A DNA stretch of 64,000 bases from Methyloversatilis discipulorum (GTDB lineage: Bacteria > Pseudomonadota > Gammaproteobacteria > Burkholderiales > Rhodocyclaceae), in assembly GCF_000385375.1 (NCBI RefSeq), contig NZ_ARVV01000001.1, positions 2,046,001 to 2,110,000 on the forward strand. The letters are read 5' to 3'. Shown piece by piece: positions 1-8,205 of this stretch. The notes under the pieces are model-generated. The model did no database searches. It saw nothing but the letters and a program-made list of their open reading frames with translations, and was not told where the DNA came from. How positions within the stretch are numbered: position 1 is the first letter of the stretch; the number at the start of each line of letters is the position of its first letter. The position numbers were made by a program, and so were the translations under genes.

Positions 1-470
1 GCGCTGAAGGGCTCGTCGAGCAACAGCAGGCGCGGCCGGTTGAACAGACCGCGGGCGATCGCCACCCGCTGCGCCATGCCGCCGGACAGCGCCTTCGGCA
101 GCGCGTCGGCCACCTGTGCAAGGCCTACTTCCTCCAGCAGCGTGAACACGTGCGGGTCACTGGCGCGCCGGGCGTCGGCGTCGAAACCGACGTTCTGCGC
201 GACGGTGAGCCAGGGCAGCAGTCGCGGCTCCTGGAAGATGAAACCGATGTCGCGGTGGATGCCGTGCTGCGCCTGACCGTCGAGCCGCACCTGTCCATCG
301 TGTTCGCGGTCCAGGCCGGCGACGATGCGCAGCAGCGTGCTCTTGCCGCAGCCGCTGGCGCCGACCAGGCTGACGATTTCGCCGGCCTCCAGTTCGAGCG
401 AGAAGTTGTCCAGCACGAGCCGGTCGCCGAAGCGTTTGGCACGCACATGCACATCGAGCAATGCAGTCAT
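1..470 (-). CDS. ssuB: Aliphatic sulfonate ABC transporter ATPase, partial
   Basis: This is the ATP-hydrolysing subunit of a sulfonate/taurine-type importer. Read from the ATG at 470 the protein begins MTALLDVHVRAKRFGDRL. It shows a Walker A motif GASGCGKST (about residues 37-45), a Q-loop, the ABC signature LSGGMAQR and Walker B LLLLDEP, where the window ends, so the C-terminal third is missing. A GAGGAG ribosome site overlaps the stop of the upstream permease gene, and the two genes are 10 nt apart, so they are co-transcribed. The SsuB/TauB family assignment is firm. The exact substrate (alkanesulfonate versus taurine) is inferred from the neighbouring SsuD and SsuE. Confidence 0.88.
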   Translation of the reverse strand, partial: MTALLDVHVRAKRFGDRLVLDNFSLELEAGEIVSLVGASGCGKSTLLRIVAGLDREHDGQVRLDGQAQHGIHRDIGFIFQEPRLLPWLTVAQNVGFDADARRASDPHVFTLLEEVGLAQVADALPKALSGGMAQRVAIARGLFNRPRLLLLDEPFS

Positions 471-480
471 CGTGCGCTCC

Positions 481-1320
481 TCAGGCCAGCCGGCTCTCTA
501 GCGCGTCGCGCCAGGCCAGCGCGCGCCTCTCGAGTGATTTGAGGACGCTGTCCGACAGCTTGCCGAGTACGGCCAGCAGCAGGATGGCGGCGAGCACGAT
601 GTCCGGTCGTGAGGTTTCACGGCCGTCCGTCAGCAGGTAACCCAGGCCGCGGGTGGCGGCGATCAGTTCGGCGGCGACCAGGAACATCCAGGCCAGGCTC
701 AGGCCGACGCGCAGGCCGGTGTAGAGGCTGGGCAGCGAAGCCGGCAGCAGGATGCGACGCACCAGCGCGGAGCGGCTCAGGCCATATACCTCGCCCAGTT
801 CCACCAGCTTGCGGTCGACATTGCGCAGGCCCGACAGCAGATTCAGATAGACCGGAAAGAAGGCGCCGATCGCGATCAGCGTGATCTTGGGCGTTTCGTC
901 TATGCCCAGCCACAGCAGCAGCAGCGGCACCCAGGCCAGACTGGGCACGGCGCGCAGTGCCTGGAAGGTCGGATCGAGCAGCGCTTCGGCGCGACGGTCC
1001 AGCCCGACCACGACGGCGGCAACCACCGCCAGCGAGGCGCCGATCGCGAAACCACCGGCGACGCGGGCAATGCTGACGCCGATATGCGATGCGAGGCCGC
1101 TGCCCAGGTCGAACAGCGTGCGCACGATCTCGCTCGGCGCAGGGAACAGGTGGGCGGCCAGCACGCCGCTGCGCACCAGCACCTCGAAGGCGAGCAGCGC
1201 GAGTGCGGGCAGGACCCAGCCCAGGGCCGGGTGGGGACGCCCGGCGCGACCGGCGGGGACGGCCGGCCGCGCGGACGACACCGTCGCCTGAAGGGAGGAG
1301 GTGCGGGCAGCGGTGTTCAT
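481..1320 (-). CDS. ssuC: Sulfonate ABC transporter permease (SsuC-like)
   Basis: Inner-membrane permease of 279 residues in the BPD_transp_1 family. It has several hydrophobic helices and the EAA-type loop typical of SsuC/TauC (the segment around LVELGEVYGLSRSALVRRI). The start at 1320 (MNTAARTSS) is preferred over an ATG 36 nt upstream because an AAGGA ribosome site lies about 8 nt before it and the spacing to the upstream gene becomes 4 nt. It sits between a substrate-binding protein gene and the ATPase gene, giving a complete binding protein-permease-ATPase importer operon. No permease lies beside the second binding protein (3708-4682), so this permease may serve both. Confidence 0.88.
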   Translation of the reverse strand: MNTAARTSSLQATVSSARPAVPAGRAGRPHPALGWVLPALALLAFEVLVRSGVLAAHLFPAPSEIVRTLFDLGSGLASHIGVSIARVAGGFAIGASLAVVAAVVVGLDRRAEALLDPTFQALRAVPSLAWVPLLLLWLGIDETPKITLIAIGAFFPVYLNLLSGLRNVDRKLVELGEVYGLSRSALVRRILLPASLPSLYTGLRVGLSLAWMFLVAAELIAATRGLGYLLTDGRETSRPDIVLAAILLLAVLGKLSDSVLKSLERRALAWRDALESRLA

Positions 1321-1324
1321 GGCA

Positions 1325-2317
1325 TCAGTCCTTGGCCGCGACCACGGCGGCGGCATGGGTCGGGTCGATCAGTTCGGTCACCACCTTGGCGACGTCGGTG
1401 CCTTTGCGCACCAGTTCCTCCTCGACCAGGATGGGTGCTGCGGCGCGCAGCGCGTCGTGGTGTTCGCGGCCGATGCGCGGGTTCGAAAAATCGGTGCGCT
1501 TCAGTTGCGCCTGGGCCACGGCCAGGTTCAGCTTTGCTTCCTCGGCCAGCAGCTTCGCGGCGTCGTCCGGATTGGCGATGACCCAGCGGCGGGCGCGCTC
1601 GTAGGCAGCGATCACCGTCTTCACCTGCTGCGGGTGTGCCTTCAGGAATTTCTCCGACACGTTCAGGAAGCCGTAGGTGTTGAAGTTCACATTGCGGTAG
1701 ATGAGCTTCGAACCAGCCTCCAGTTCGCTCGCAGCGAGGTGCGGATCGAGGCCGGCCCAGGCGTCGACGCGCTTCTGTTCAAGCGCGACGCGGCCGTCCG
1801 GATGCTGCAGGTGGACGATCTCGACGTCGTTGCGCGACAGACCGGCCTCCTGCAGCGAGCGCAGCAGGAACAGATAGGGGTCGGTGCCCTTCGTGGCGGC
1901 GACGCGCTTGCCCTTCAGCTCGGCCACCGATCTGATGGTCGAATCCTTCGGTACTGCGAGTGCGGTCCACTCCGGTCGCGAATACACATAGACCGAACGG
2001 ATCGGATTGCCGTTGGCGCGGCTCAGCACGGCGGCCAGGCCGGCGGTGCTGCCGAAGTCGATGGCGCCGCTGTTGAGGAATTCCAGTGCGCGATTGCTGC
2101 CCTGGCTCAGCGTCCATTTCACCTCGATGCCGGCCGGCTTTACGGCCTCTTCCAGCCAGCCGAAGCGCTTCAATACCAGGCTGGTCGGCGAGTAGTAGGC
2201 GTAGTCGAGGCGGATTTCCTTCGGCGCGTCGCCGGCGGCGAAGCCGGTCAGCGGCAGCGTGGCGGCGAGCAGACTGGTGACCAGCAGGCGGCGGTTGCGG
2301 GAATGCGTGGTGCTCAT
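1325..2317 (-). CDS. SsuA-like periplasmic substrate-binding protein
   Basis: Periplasmic binding protein of 330 residues in the aliphatic-sulfonate/NMT1 family, starting with a Sec-type signal peptide (Arg-rich start, hydrophobic LLAATLPLTGFAA, cleavage near residue 28). The body contains the stretch [19 protein letters not shown], shared almost exactly with the SsuA homologue at 3708-4682. It is the first gene of the operon with ssuC and ssuB, behind its own promoter region, which carries the same 21-bp box as the sbp promoter. The ligand is inferred to be an organosulfonate; taurine or sulfate esters remain possible. Confidence 0.85.
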   Translation of the reverse strand: MSTTHSRNRRLLVTSLLAATLPLTGFAAGDAPKEIRLDYAYYSPTSLVLKRFGWLEEAVKPAGIEVKWTLSQGSNRALEFLNSGAIDFGSTAGLAAVLSRANGNPIRSVYVYSRPEWTALAVPKDSTIRSVAELKGKRVAATKGTDPYLFLLRSLQEAGLSRNDVEIVHLQHPDGRVALEQKRVDAWAGLDPHLAASELEAGSKLIYRNVNFNTYGFLNVSEKFLKAHPQQVKTVIAAYERARRWVIANPDDAAKLLAEEAKLNLAVAQAQLKRTDFSNPRIGREHHDALRAAAPILVEEELVRKGTDVAKVVTELIDPTHAAAVVAAKD

Positions 2318-2375
2318 GGTTTTCCTTTTGTGCGGTCCGGAGGATGGTCGCGCTGTGTCGCGCGTCTGAAGGTCA

Positions 2376-2432
2376 TCCTAGAGGTGGGGGATGCGCACTC
2401 AAACCAATTAAATCTGCGCTGCATTTGCGCAG
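2376..2432 (-). promoter_or_regulatory. Promoter of SBP-ssuCB operon with shared sulfur box
   Basis: On the minus strand a TAGGAT -10 element (about 2376-2381) is preceded 21 nt upstream by TTGGTT, the edge of a 21-bp box (2402-2422) that recurs with one mismatch in front of sbp (6433-6453). A dyad CTGCGC...GCGCAG (2414-2419, 2427-2432) overlaps the upstream part. The poor -35 and the box placement fit an activator-dependent promoter. CysB/Cbl-type LysR control is inference. Confidence 0.55.
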
Positions 2433-2485
2433 GCGCGCTGCGGAGCTTTGCCGTTCGAGTGATAAGCGGATCGGCACCGGAGCAA

Positions 2486-2522
2486 AGAAAAAGGCCATCG
2501 CCCGTTAGGGGGCGATGGCCTT
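2486..2522 (-). terminator. Intrinsic terminator after ssuD
   Basis: A 13-bp stem (AAGGCCATCGCCC pairing with GGGCGATGGCCTT, 2491-2522) with a short loop is followed on the minus strand by a T-rich run. It lies just past the ssuD stop and separates the sbp-ssuEAD unit from the downstream transporter operon. Confidence 0.85.
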
Positions 2523-2544
2523 CAGGGTGCTGCGACGCAGGGTG

Positions 2545-3696
2545 TCAACTCGCGGATGCAGCGGGTACGTAATGGTTGGCGACGATCTCGCCGAAGGGCC
2601 CGGACAGGCTGAAGCCCGGCAGCCCCTCCTTCTGTACGCGCGGCAGGTGGGGAAACACCTGCTCGGCGAAGTTGTAAGCCTCTTCGAGATGCGGGTAACC
2701 GGACAGGATGAAGGTTTCGATGCCGAGCTCGGCGTATTCCTTCATCCGTTCGGCAATGGTCGGGCCGTCGCCGACCAGCGCCGTGCCGGCGCCACCGCGC
2801 ACCAGGCCGACCCCCGCCCACAGGTTAGGGCTGACTTCCAGCTTGTCGCGACGACCACCGTGCAGTGCGGCCATGCGGCGTTGACCTTCGGAATCCATCT
2901 GCGCGAACTTCTTCTGCGCAGCGGCGATGGTGGCGTCATCGAGATGACGGATCAGGTCTTCCGCCGCCTGCCACGCCCGCTCCGTCGTTTCACGGGCGAT
3001 CACGTGCAGGCGGATGCCGAAGCGCAGCGTGCGGCCGTGGGCGGCGGCGCGGCGGCGCATGTCGGCGATCTTCTCGGCCACGGCGGCCGGCGGTTCCCCC
3101 CAGGTCAGGTAGACATCGACCTGTTCGGCCGCCAGTTCGTGCGCGGCGGGTGAGGAGCCACCGAACCATAGCGGCGGATGCGGCCGCTGAACGGTGGGGT
3201 AGAGCTGCTTGCCGCCCTTGACCGACAGGTGCTTGCCGTCGAAGTCGATGGCCTCGCCTGTGTGTGCGCTCGCCAGGATGCCGCGCCAGATGCGCAGGAA
3301 CTCGTCGGTGATCTCGTAGCGCTCGTCGTGCGTGTTGAAGATGCCGTCGCCGTCCAGCTCGGTCGGATCGCCGCCGGTCACCACATTGATCAGCAGGCGG
3401 CCGCCGGACAGGCGGTCGAAGGTGGCGGCCATGCGCGCGGCGGCCGACGGCGCCGTCAGGCCCGGGCGCAGCGCCACCAGGAATTTCAGGCGCTGGGTGA
3501 AGCCGATCAGCGCCGATGCGGTGACCCATGCGTCCTCGCAGGAGCGGCCGGTCGGCAGCAGCACGCCGTCGTAACCCAGCGTGTCGGCAGCGATCGCCAC
3601 CTGCTTCATGTAGTCGAGGCTGACCTGGCGTCCGCCCTCGGCGGTGCCCAGATAGCGGCTGTCGCCGTGGGTGGGGATGAACCAGAACACATTCAT
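2545..3696 (-). CDS. ssuD: FMNH2-dependent alkanesulfonate monooxygenase
   Basis: Cytoplasmic enzyme of 383 residues that uses reduced FMN and O2 to cleave alkanesulfonates to an aldehyde and sulfite, releasing sulfur for growth. It belongs to the bacterial luciferase-like TIM-barrel family. The N-terminus [17 protein letters not shown] holds the conserved active-site His (THGD), [11 protein letters not shown] carries the conserved Cys, and [11 protein letters not shown] and VVTGGDP are SsuD hallmarks. Length matches the family. The gene follows ssuA by 11 nt and ends at a strong terminator. Its FMNH2 supplier SsuE is encoded two genes upstream in the same operon. Confidence 0.96.
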   Translation of the reverse strand: MNVFWFIPTHGDSRYLGTAEGGRQVSLDYMKQVAIAADTLGYDGVLLPTGRSCEDAWVTASALIGFTQRLKFLVALRPGLTAPSAAARMAATFDRLSGGRLLINVVTGGDPTELDGDGIFNTHDERYEITDEFLRIWRGILASAHTGEAIDFDGKHLSVKGGKQLYPTVQRPHPPLWFGGSSPAAHELAAEQVDVYLTWGEPPAAVAEKIADMRRRAAAHGRTLRFGIRLHVIARETTERAWQAAEDLIRHLDDATIAAAQKKFAQMDSEGQRRMAALHGGRRDKLEVSPNLWAGVGLVRGGAGTALVGDGPTIAERMKEYAELGIETFILSGYPHLEEAYNFAEQVFPHLPRVQKEGLPGFSLSGPFGEIVANHYVPAASAS

Positions 3697-3707
3697 GATG
3701 CGGACCT

Positions 3708-4682
3708 TCAGCGGGTGGCAAGTACCGAGGCCTGGCGGACCTCGATGCGTTTCGGAATCAGCTTCAGTTCGAAGAAGGTGTCGGCGAGTTTCTGCTGTTC
3801 GGCGAGGATGGCGTCGGTCACCGGCTTCGCATTGAACTGGTAGCGGCGCAATGCCAGTTCGACCACCTCGGGCGCCAGCCCCTGTTCCGGCGCGATGCGG
3901 GCGGCGGCCTCCTTGATGTTGGCCTTCAGCCAGACCGCGTTGCTGTTGATCTCGTCGAACAGTGCGTCAAGCACCTTGCCATTGGCTTTCGCATAGTCGC
4001 GGGCGGCGAGGTAGTAGAAGAAGTTGTTCACGACGCCACTGCCATCGGCCAGCACGCGGGCGCCGATCTGCTTCTCGGTGGCGGCGAGGAAGGGGTCCCA
4101 GATCGCCCACGCATCGACTGCGCCACGCTCGAATGCGGCGCGGGCATCGGCCGGCGGCAGGAACACCACCTGGATGTCGGTGTATTTCAGGCCGTGCTTT
4201 TCCAGCAGCTTCACCAGCAGGTAATGCACGTTCGAGCCCTTGTTCAGCGCGACGCGCTTGCCCTTCAGTTCGGCCACTGAGCGGATCGTCGAATCCTTCG
4301 GCACGACGATGGCTTCGGCCTCCGGCGAGGCCGGGTCGTAGCCCGCGTAGATGAAGTTGGCGCCGGCCGCCTGGGCGAAGATGGGCGGTGCCTCGCCGAC
4401 CGCACCGACGTCGACCGCGCCGACATTGAGGCCTTCGAGCAGTTGCGGACCGGCCGGGAACTCGACCCATTTCACCTCGACACCGAGCGGCGCCAGGCGT
4501 TTTTCGAGCGATCCCTGGGCCTTGAGCAGCGTGAGCAGGCTGGCCGATTTCTGGTAGCCGATGCGCAGTGGCTGCGCTGCCCCGGCGTGCGGGGCGACGA
4601 GGGCGGCCGATGCGGCGAGCACGCCGCCGGTCAGCCAGGCGAGCGCCTTGCGGCGCGAAATGAACGACAGGGAGGAGGGCAT
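3708..4682 (-). CDS. ssuA: Aliphatic sulfonate-binding periplasmic protein
   Basis: Substrate-binding protein of 324 residues. The signal sequence contains [12 protein letters not shown], which has a twin-arginine character, so Tat export is possible; Sec export is the alternative. The mature part (from about [12 protein letters not shown]) is typical SsuA/TauA, with [19 protein letters not shown] near residues 120-140 and DAWAIWDPF near 190. It lies between ssuE (64 nt upstream) and ssuD (11 nt downstream). Unlike Escherichia coli, no permease gene follows within this unit; the nearest are ssuC/ssuB in the next operon. Confidence 0.92.
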   Translation of the reverse strand: MPSSLSFISRRKALAWLTGGVLAASAALVAPHAGAAQPLRIGYQKSASLLTLLKAQGSLEKRLAPLGVEVKWVEFPAGPQLLEGLNVGAVDVGAVGEAPPIFAQAAGANFIYAGYDPASPEAEAIVVPKDSTIRSVAELKGKRVALNKGSNVHYLLVKLLEKHGLKYTDIQVVFLPPADARAAFERGAVDAWAIWDPFLAATEKQIGARVLADGSGVVNNFFYYLAARDYAKANGKVLDALFDEINSNAVWLKANIKEAAARIAPEQGLAPEVVELALRRYQFNAKPVTDAILAEQQKLADTFFELKLIPKRIEVRQASVLATR

Positions 4683-4706
4683 CGATGGATTCCTTTGCGT
4701 GGTTCA

Positions 4707-4737
4707 GGCGGGGACTGGGCGGGGACTGGGCGGGCGG
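4707..4737 (+). repeat. 11-bp G-rich tandem repeat, G-quadruplex motif
   Basis: GGCGGGGACTG is repeated twice and followed by GGCGGGCGG, in the 64-nt gap between ssuE and ssuA. Four or more runs of three to four G with short loops lie on the plus strand, which is the template strand for the ssu message. G-quadruplex formation is inference. Confidence 0.6.
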
Positions 4738-4746
4738 TGCGCCGGC

Positions 4747-5340
4747 TCAGACGCTGCAGCGGACCTGATCGAAGGGCACCGGATCGGCCGCGGGTTCCGG
4801 GCGGCGAGCCAGCAGTGCTCGATACTCATAAACAAGCCGGTCGGTCGCCTGGGCGAGCCGGTCGATGATTTCGGGCGACAGCAGGTAGTCGCCCTTGTCC
4901 GATTTGCCCACCGTGGCGTCGGTAGCATGCACACCGGGCAGCACAAGCGAAGGCGACATCGACTGCAGCACCGGGCGCAGCGCGTAATCGAGCGCCAGCG
5001 CGTGGTGCGGACTACCGGCGGTTGCCAGCGGCAGCACCACCTTGCCTTCGAGTCCGTTCTGCGGCAGCAGGTCGAGGAAGCTCTTGAGCAGTCCGCTGTA
5101 GGCCGCCTTATAGACGGGCGTCGCAATGACGATGGCGGTGGCGCCGGCTACGCGATCACTGGCGATGCGGATCTGCGGGTCGCCGAATTTCGCGTTAAGC
5201 AACGCCTGGGCCGGCAGGTCAGTGAGCTTCAGGCGACTGTTGTCGATGCCGCGGCGCTGGATCTCCGCCGCGACGAATCCCGACAACGCGGCCGAGCGCG
5301 AAGGCTCGACCGGGCTGCCCTGAATGAACAGGATGGACAT
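4747..5340 (-). CDS. ssuE: NAD(P)H-dependent FMN reductase SsuE
   Basis: Flavodoxin-like reductase of 197 residues that supplies FMNH2 to SsuD. It opens with the nucleotide-binding loop ILFIQGSPVEPSRS. It carries TPVYKAAYSGLLKSFLDLLPQ and, near residue 119, a Tyr in ALDYALRP that corresponds to the inserted pi-helix Tyr characteristic of SsuE. The C-terminal tail of about 20 residues is slightly longer than in E. coli. It lies 18 nt downstream of sbp and starts the ssuE-ssuA-ssuD series. Confidence 0.93.
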   Translation of the reverse strand: MSILFIQGSPVEPSRSAALSGFVAAEIQRRGIDNSRLKLTDLPAQALLNAKFGDPQIRIASDRVAGATAIVIATPVYKAAYSGLLKSFLDLLPQNGLEGKVVLPLATAGSPHHALALDYALRPVLQSMSPSLVLPGVHATDATVGKSDKGDYLLSPEIIDRLAQATDRLVYEYRALLARRPEPAADPVPFDQVRCSV

Positions 5341-5358
5341 TGAGGTTCCTGGCGGTGC

Positions 5359-6366
5359 TCAGCGCACGCTGATCTGGTCGAACACGCCGCCGTCGGCGAA
5401 GTGGGTCTTCTGCGCCTTGGTCCAGCCGCCGAATTCGTCGTCGATGGTGAACAGCTTTACCGGTGCGAAGGTCTTGGCGTACTTCGCGGCGACCTTGGGG
5501 TCGATAGGGCGGTAGTAGTTCTGTGCAGCGATTTCCTGGCCTTCCGGGCTGTACAGGTATTCAAGATAGGCGGTCGCCACGGCGCGGGTTCCGCGCTTGT
5601 CCACCACCTTGTCGACCACGCTGACCGGCGGTTCGGCCAGGATGGACAGCGAAGGCGTGACGATTTCGAACTTGTCCGGACCCAGTTCCTTTACTGCCAG
5701 ATAGGCTTCGTTTTCCCAGGCGATCAGCACGTCGCCGATGCCGCGCTCGACGAAGGTGGTGGTCGAGCCGCGCGCACCGGAATCGAGCACCTTCACGTTG
5801 GCGAACAGTTTCTTGACGAAGTCCTTGGCGGTGGCGTCCGAGCCGCCCGGCTGCTTCAGCGCGTAGGCCCAGGCGGCCAGGTAGTTCCAGCGGGCACCGC
5901 CCGAGGTCTTCGGATTCGGCGTGATCACTTCGACGCCCGGCTTGACCAGGTCGCTCCAGTCCTTCAGGCCCTTGGGGTTGCCCTTGCGCACCAGGAACAC
6001 GATGGTCGAGGTGTAGGGTGAGGCGTTGTGCTGCAGTCGCTTCTGCCAGTCGGCGGGGATGAGCTTGCCGTTCTGATGCAGTGCATCGACGTCGTAGGCC
6101 AGCGCCAGCGTCACCACGTCGGCTTCGAGGCCGTCGATGACCGAGCGCGCCTGCTTGCCGGAGCCGCCGTGCGACTGCTTGATGGTGACGTTGTCGCCGG
6201 TCTTGGCCTTCCAGTGCTTGGCGAAGGCGCTGTTGAAGTCCTGATAGAGCTCTCGCGTCGGGTCGTAGGACACGTTCAGCAGCGTGATGTCGGCGGCGAA
6301 GGAATTGGCGACAAGCGTGGTGCCGAGCAGCAGGCTGGCGGCGAGGGTGCGCAGGGTCGTTTTCAT
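5359..6366 (-). CDS. sbp: Periplasmic sulfate-binding protein
   Basis: Binding protein of a sulfate/thiosulfate importer, 335 residues from the ATG at 6366 ([15 protein letters not shown]). That start is preferred over an ATG 27 nt upstream because a GGAG ribosome site precedes it and it gives a standard Sec signal cleaved after NSFA. Family hallmarks include [15 protein letters not shown] and [20 protein letters not shown]. It is the promoter-proximal gene of the ssu unit, so inorganic sulfate capture and sulfonate use are co-expressed. No cysTWA genes are in the window, so its membrane partner must be encoded elsewhere. Confidence 0.93.
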   Translation of the reverse strand: MKTTLRTLAASLLLGTTLVANSFAADITLLNVSYDPTRELYQDFNSAFAKHWKAKTGDNVTIKQSHGGSGKQARSVIDGLEADVVTLALAYDVDALHQNGKLIPADWQKRLQHNASPYTSTIVFLVRKGNPKGLKDWSDLVKPGVEVITPNPKTSGGARWNYLAAWAYALKQPGGSDATAKDFVKKLFANVKVLDSGARGSTTTFVERGIGDVLIAWENEAYLAVKELGPDKFEIVTPSLSILAEPPVSVVDKVVDKRGTRAVATAYLEYLYSPEGQEIAAQNYYRPIDPKVAAKYAKTFAPVKLFTIDDEFGGWTKAQKTHFADGGVFDQISVR

Positions 6367-6405
6367 TTTGTGTGGCTCCGTGTTGGGAAACATGCGATGG
6401 AGCGC

Positions 6406-6488
6406 ACTCTAGGCAGCGGGCCGTGCGAAGCGAACCAATTAAAACTGCGCTGCTTTGCAGCGGATTCCTGCAAAGCATTTGCAGCGGA
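6406..6488 (-). promoter_or_regulatory. sbp-ssuEAD promoter and operator region
   Basis: On the minus strand TAGAGT (about 6407-6412) acts as a likely -10. Exactly 21 nt upstream is TTGGTT, the end of the 21-bp box at 6433-6453. Upstream lie a dyad CGCTGC-TTT-GCAGCG (6448-6462), a second dyad CTGCAAA-GCA-TTTGCAG (6468-6484) and the direct repeat TTTGCAGCGGA at 6454-6464 and 6478-6488. This looks like a multi-site activator region. The regulator is unknown; CysB-like is inference. Confidence 0.55.
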
Positions 6489-6564
6489 GTGGGAAGCGAC
6501 CGTGCGAACCCGCGCGGGATTTTTCCAGCGTGGCAGTGGTCTGTGGCACGAAAGGATGCTGCCG

Positions 6565-7746
6565 ATGAACGACCTCTTCACCCCACTCGCGCGCGACGCG
6601 GCCGGCCACGATTTCGAACCGACACCGCGGGCCGCGCTGGCGCGTATCGACGCCATCCGCCCGGGCGTATATGCGCGTACGCGCAATCACCTCGACGGCG
6701 CGGTGACGCGGCTGTCGCCCTATCTGACGCACGGCTTCATCGATGTAGCGCAGGTGATCGAGCGGCTGTCGCAGCGCGTCGCACTGTCGGCGGACGACAA
6801 GATCGTGTTCGAACTGGCCTGGCGCGAGTACTTCCACCACCTGTGGCGCCACTGGGGCGAAGGCATTTTCGAGCCGCGCCGGCCGCCGCCGGCCTCGGGC
6901 TACGCCGCAACGGTGCCGGACGACGTGCGCGCGGCGCGCACCGGCGTGCCGGTTATCGACGGCGCGGTCCGCGCCCTGTACGACACCGGCTATCTGCACA
7001 ATCACGCGCGCATGTGGCTGGCCAGCTATGTCGTACACCTGCGCAAGACGCACTGGCGCGCCGGCGCCGACTGGATGTACCGCCATCTGCTCGACGGCGA
7101 TCTGGCGTCGAACACGCTGTCCTGGCAGTGGGTGGCCGGCACGCTGACCGGAAAGCCTTATCTGTTCAATGCGGAGAACGTCGCCCGCTACGCGCCCGAT
7201 CTGGCCAGTCCGGATACGGTGATCGACGCCGGTTACGAGGTGCTCGACCGCATCGCACGGCAGTCGCCGGACTGTGGTCCGGAACCCGGGCGCGCATCGG
7301 GCGTGGTCGAACCGGCGCCGGGCGTGGTGCCCGACCCGGACATCTGGGGCCTGCGCGACGACCGTCGCGAGTGCTGGATCATGCATCCGTGGGCGCTGGG
7401 CGCGCCGCCGCAGGGCCGGGTGATCGGCTGGCTGGAGCCGTCATTCCACGCGCGCTTCCCATGGAGCGAAAAGCGCTGGAACTTCGTACTCACGCGCATG
7501 CGTGCCGCCTGTGACGGCATCGTGGTCGGCGATGCGCGCGCACTGCGCGAACGGCTGGGCGAGGTCCGGCTGGCGTCGATGCAGACGCTGAATCCGGGCT
7601 ATGCCGAGGCGATGCACGCCGCCGGCGTGCTGTGCGAGCCGGTGGCACGGCAGTTCGACGACCCAGCGCAGCCCATGCCGTCCTTCACCCGCTTCTGGCA
7701 GACAGTGGCGCCGCAGGCGGCGACTACGCAGCCCTGGCATCGCTGA
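6565..7746 (+). CDS. Photolyase-like FAD-binding protein lacking antenna domain
   Basis: Protein of 393 residues corresponding to the helical FAD-binding half of the photolyase/cryptochrome family (FAD_binding_7), with no N-terminal alpha/beta antenna-chromophore domain. Recognisable segments are TRLSPYLTHGFIDVAQVI near the N-terminus, VFELAWREYFHHLW, VPVIDGAVRALYDTGYLHNHARMW and LSWQWVAGTLTGKPYLFNAENV, which line the flavin pocket in the family. The ATG at 6565 is chosen because AAAGGA (6551-6556) sits at ideal spacing; an in-frame ATG at 6556 overlaps that site. It heads a tight three-gene unit with a DUF3429 gene and a full photolyase gene. Repair activity is unproven. Confidence 0.8.
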   Translation: MNDLFTPLARDAAGHDFEPTPRAALARIDAIRPGVYARTRNHLDGAVTRLSPYLTHGFIDVAQVIERLSQRVALSADDKIVFELAWREYFHHLWRHWGEGIFEPRRPPPASGYAATVPDDVRAARTGVPVIDGAVRALYDTGYLHNHARMWLASYVVHLRKTHWRAGADWMYRHLLDGDLASNTLSWQWVAGTLTGKPYLFNAENVARYAPDLASPDTVIDAGYEVLDRIARQSPDCGPEPGRASGVVEPAPGVVPDPDIWGLRDDRRECWIMHPWALGAPPQGRVIGWLEPSFHARFPWSEKRWNFVLTRMRAACDGIVVGDARALRERLGEVRLASMQTLNPGYAEAMHAAGVLCEPVARQFDDPAQPMPSFTRFWQTVAPQAATTQPWHR

Positions 7747-7753
7747 GGATTCC

Positions 7754-8203
7754 ATGACACTGAACGTTGCCGCTCGCCATCCCGCCCGGCTGCTCGGGCT
7801 GGCCGGCCTGATTCCATTCGTCGGACTGACCGTCGCCATTCACGCCCTGGACGCGCAGCGCGCGTCGCTTGCGCACGCACAGCTCGCCTACGGCGCCACC
7901 ATCGTCAGCTTCATCGGCGCGCTGCACTGGGGGCTGGCGATGCGCGACGCCGCGCTCGATGCGACGGCGCAGTGGCGCGCCCTCGGCTGGGGGGTGATGC
8001 CCTCGCTGGTCGCCTGGTGCGCCTTGCTGCTGCCGCTGCCGACCGGATTGTGGGTGCTGGCGGCGCTGGTGCCCGCCTGCTGGTGGATGGATGCGCGGCT
8101 GTCGCGTGCGCTGTCGCTGGAGCCGTGGTTCATGCAGCTGCGCACGCTGCTCAGTGCCATCGTGACGATCTGTCTGTTGCTGTCTGCGCTGGCAATGGCC
8201 TGA
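7754..8203 (+). CDS. DUF3429 family membrane protein
   Basis: Integral membrane protein of 149 residues with about four hydrophobic helices (LLGLAGLIPFVGLTVAIHAL; YGATIVSFIGALHWGLAM; a central Leu-rich pair; the C-terminal LLSAIVTICLLLSAL). The motif SFIGALHWGLAM is typical of DUF3429, a family without known function. A GAGGA ribosome site overlaps the stop of the upstream gene, and the next gene starts 2 nt after its stop, so it is translationally linked to two photolyase-family genes. A role in light or DNA-damage physiology is only suggested by that context. Confidence 0.8.
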   Translation: MTLNVAARHPARLLGLAGLIPFVGLTVAIHALDAQRASLAHAQLAYGATIVSFIGALHWGLAMRDAALDATAQWRALGWGVMPSLVAWCALLLPLPTGLWVLAALVPACWWMDARLSRALSLEPWFMQLRTLLSAIVTICLLLSALAMA

Positions 8204-8205
8204 GC

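Noticed and set aside
6028..6564. N-terminal extension of the photolyase-like gene that would supply an antenna domain
   Set aside because: The upstream in-frame sequence runs antisense through sbp and its promoter and has no photolyase-like motifs; the ribosome site at 6551-6556 supports the short form.
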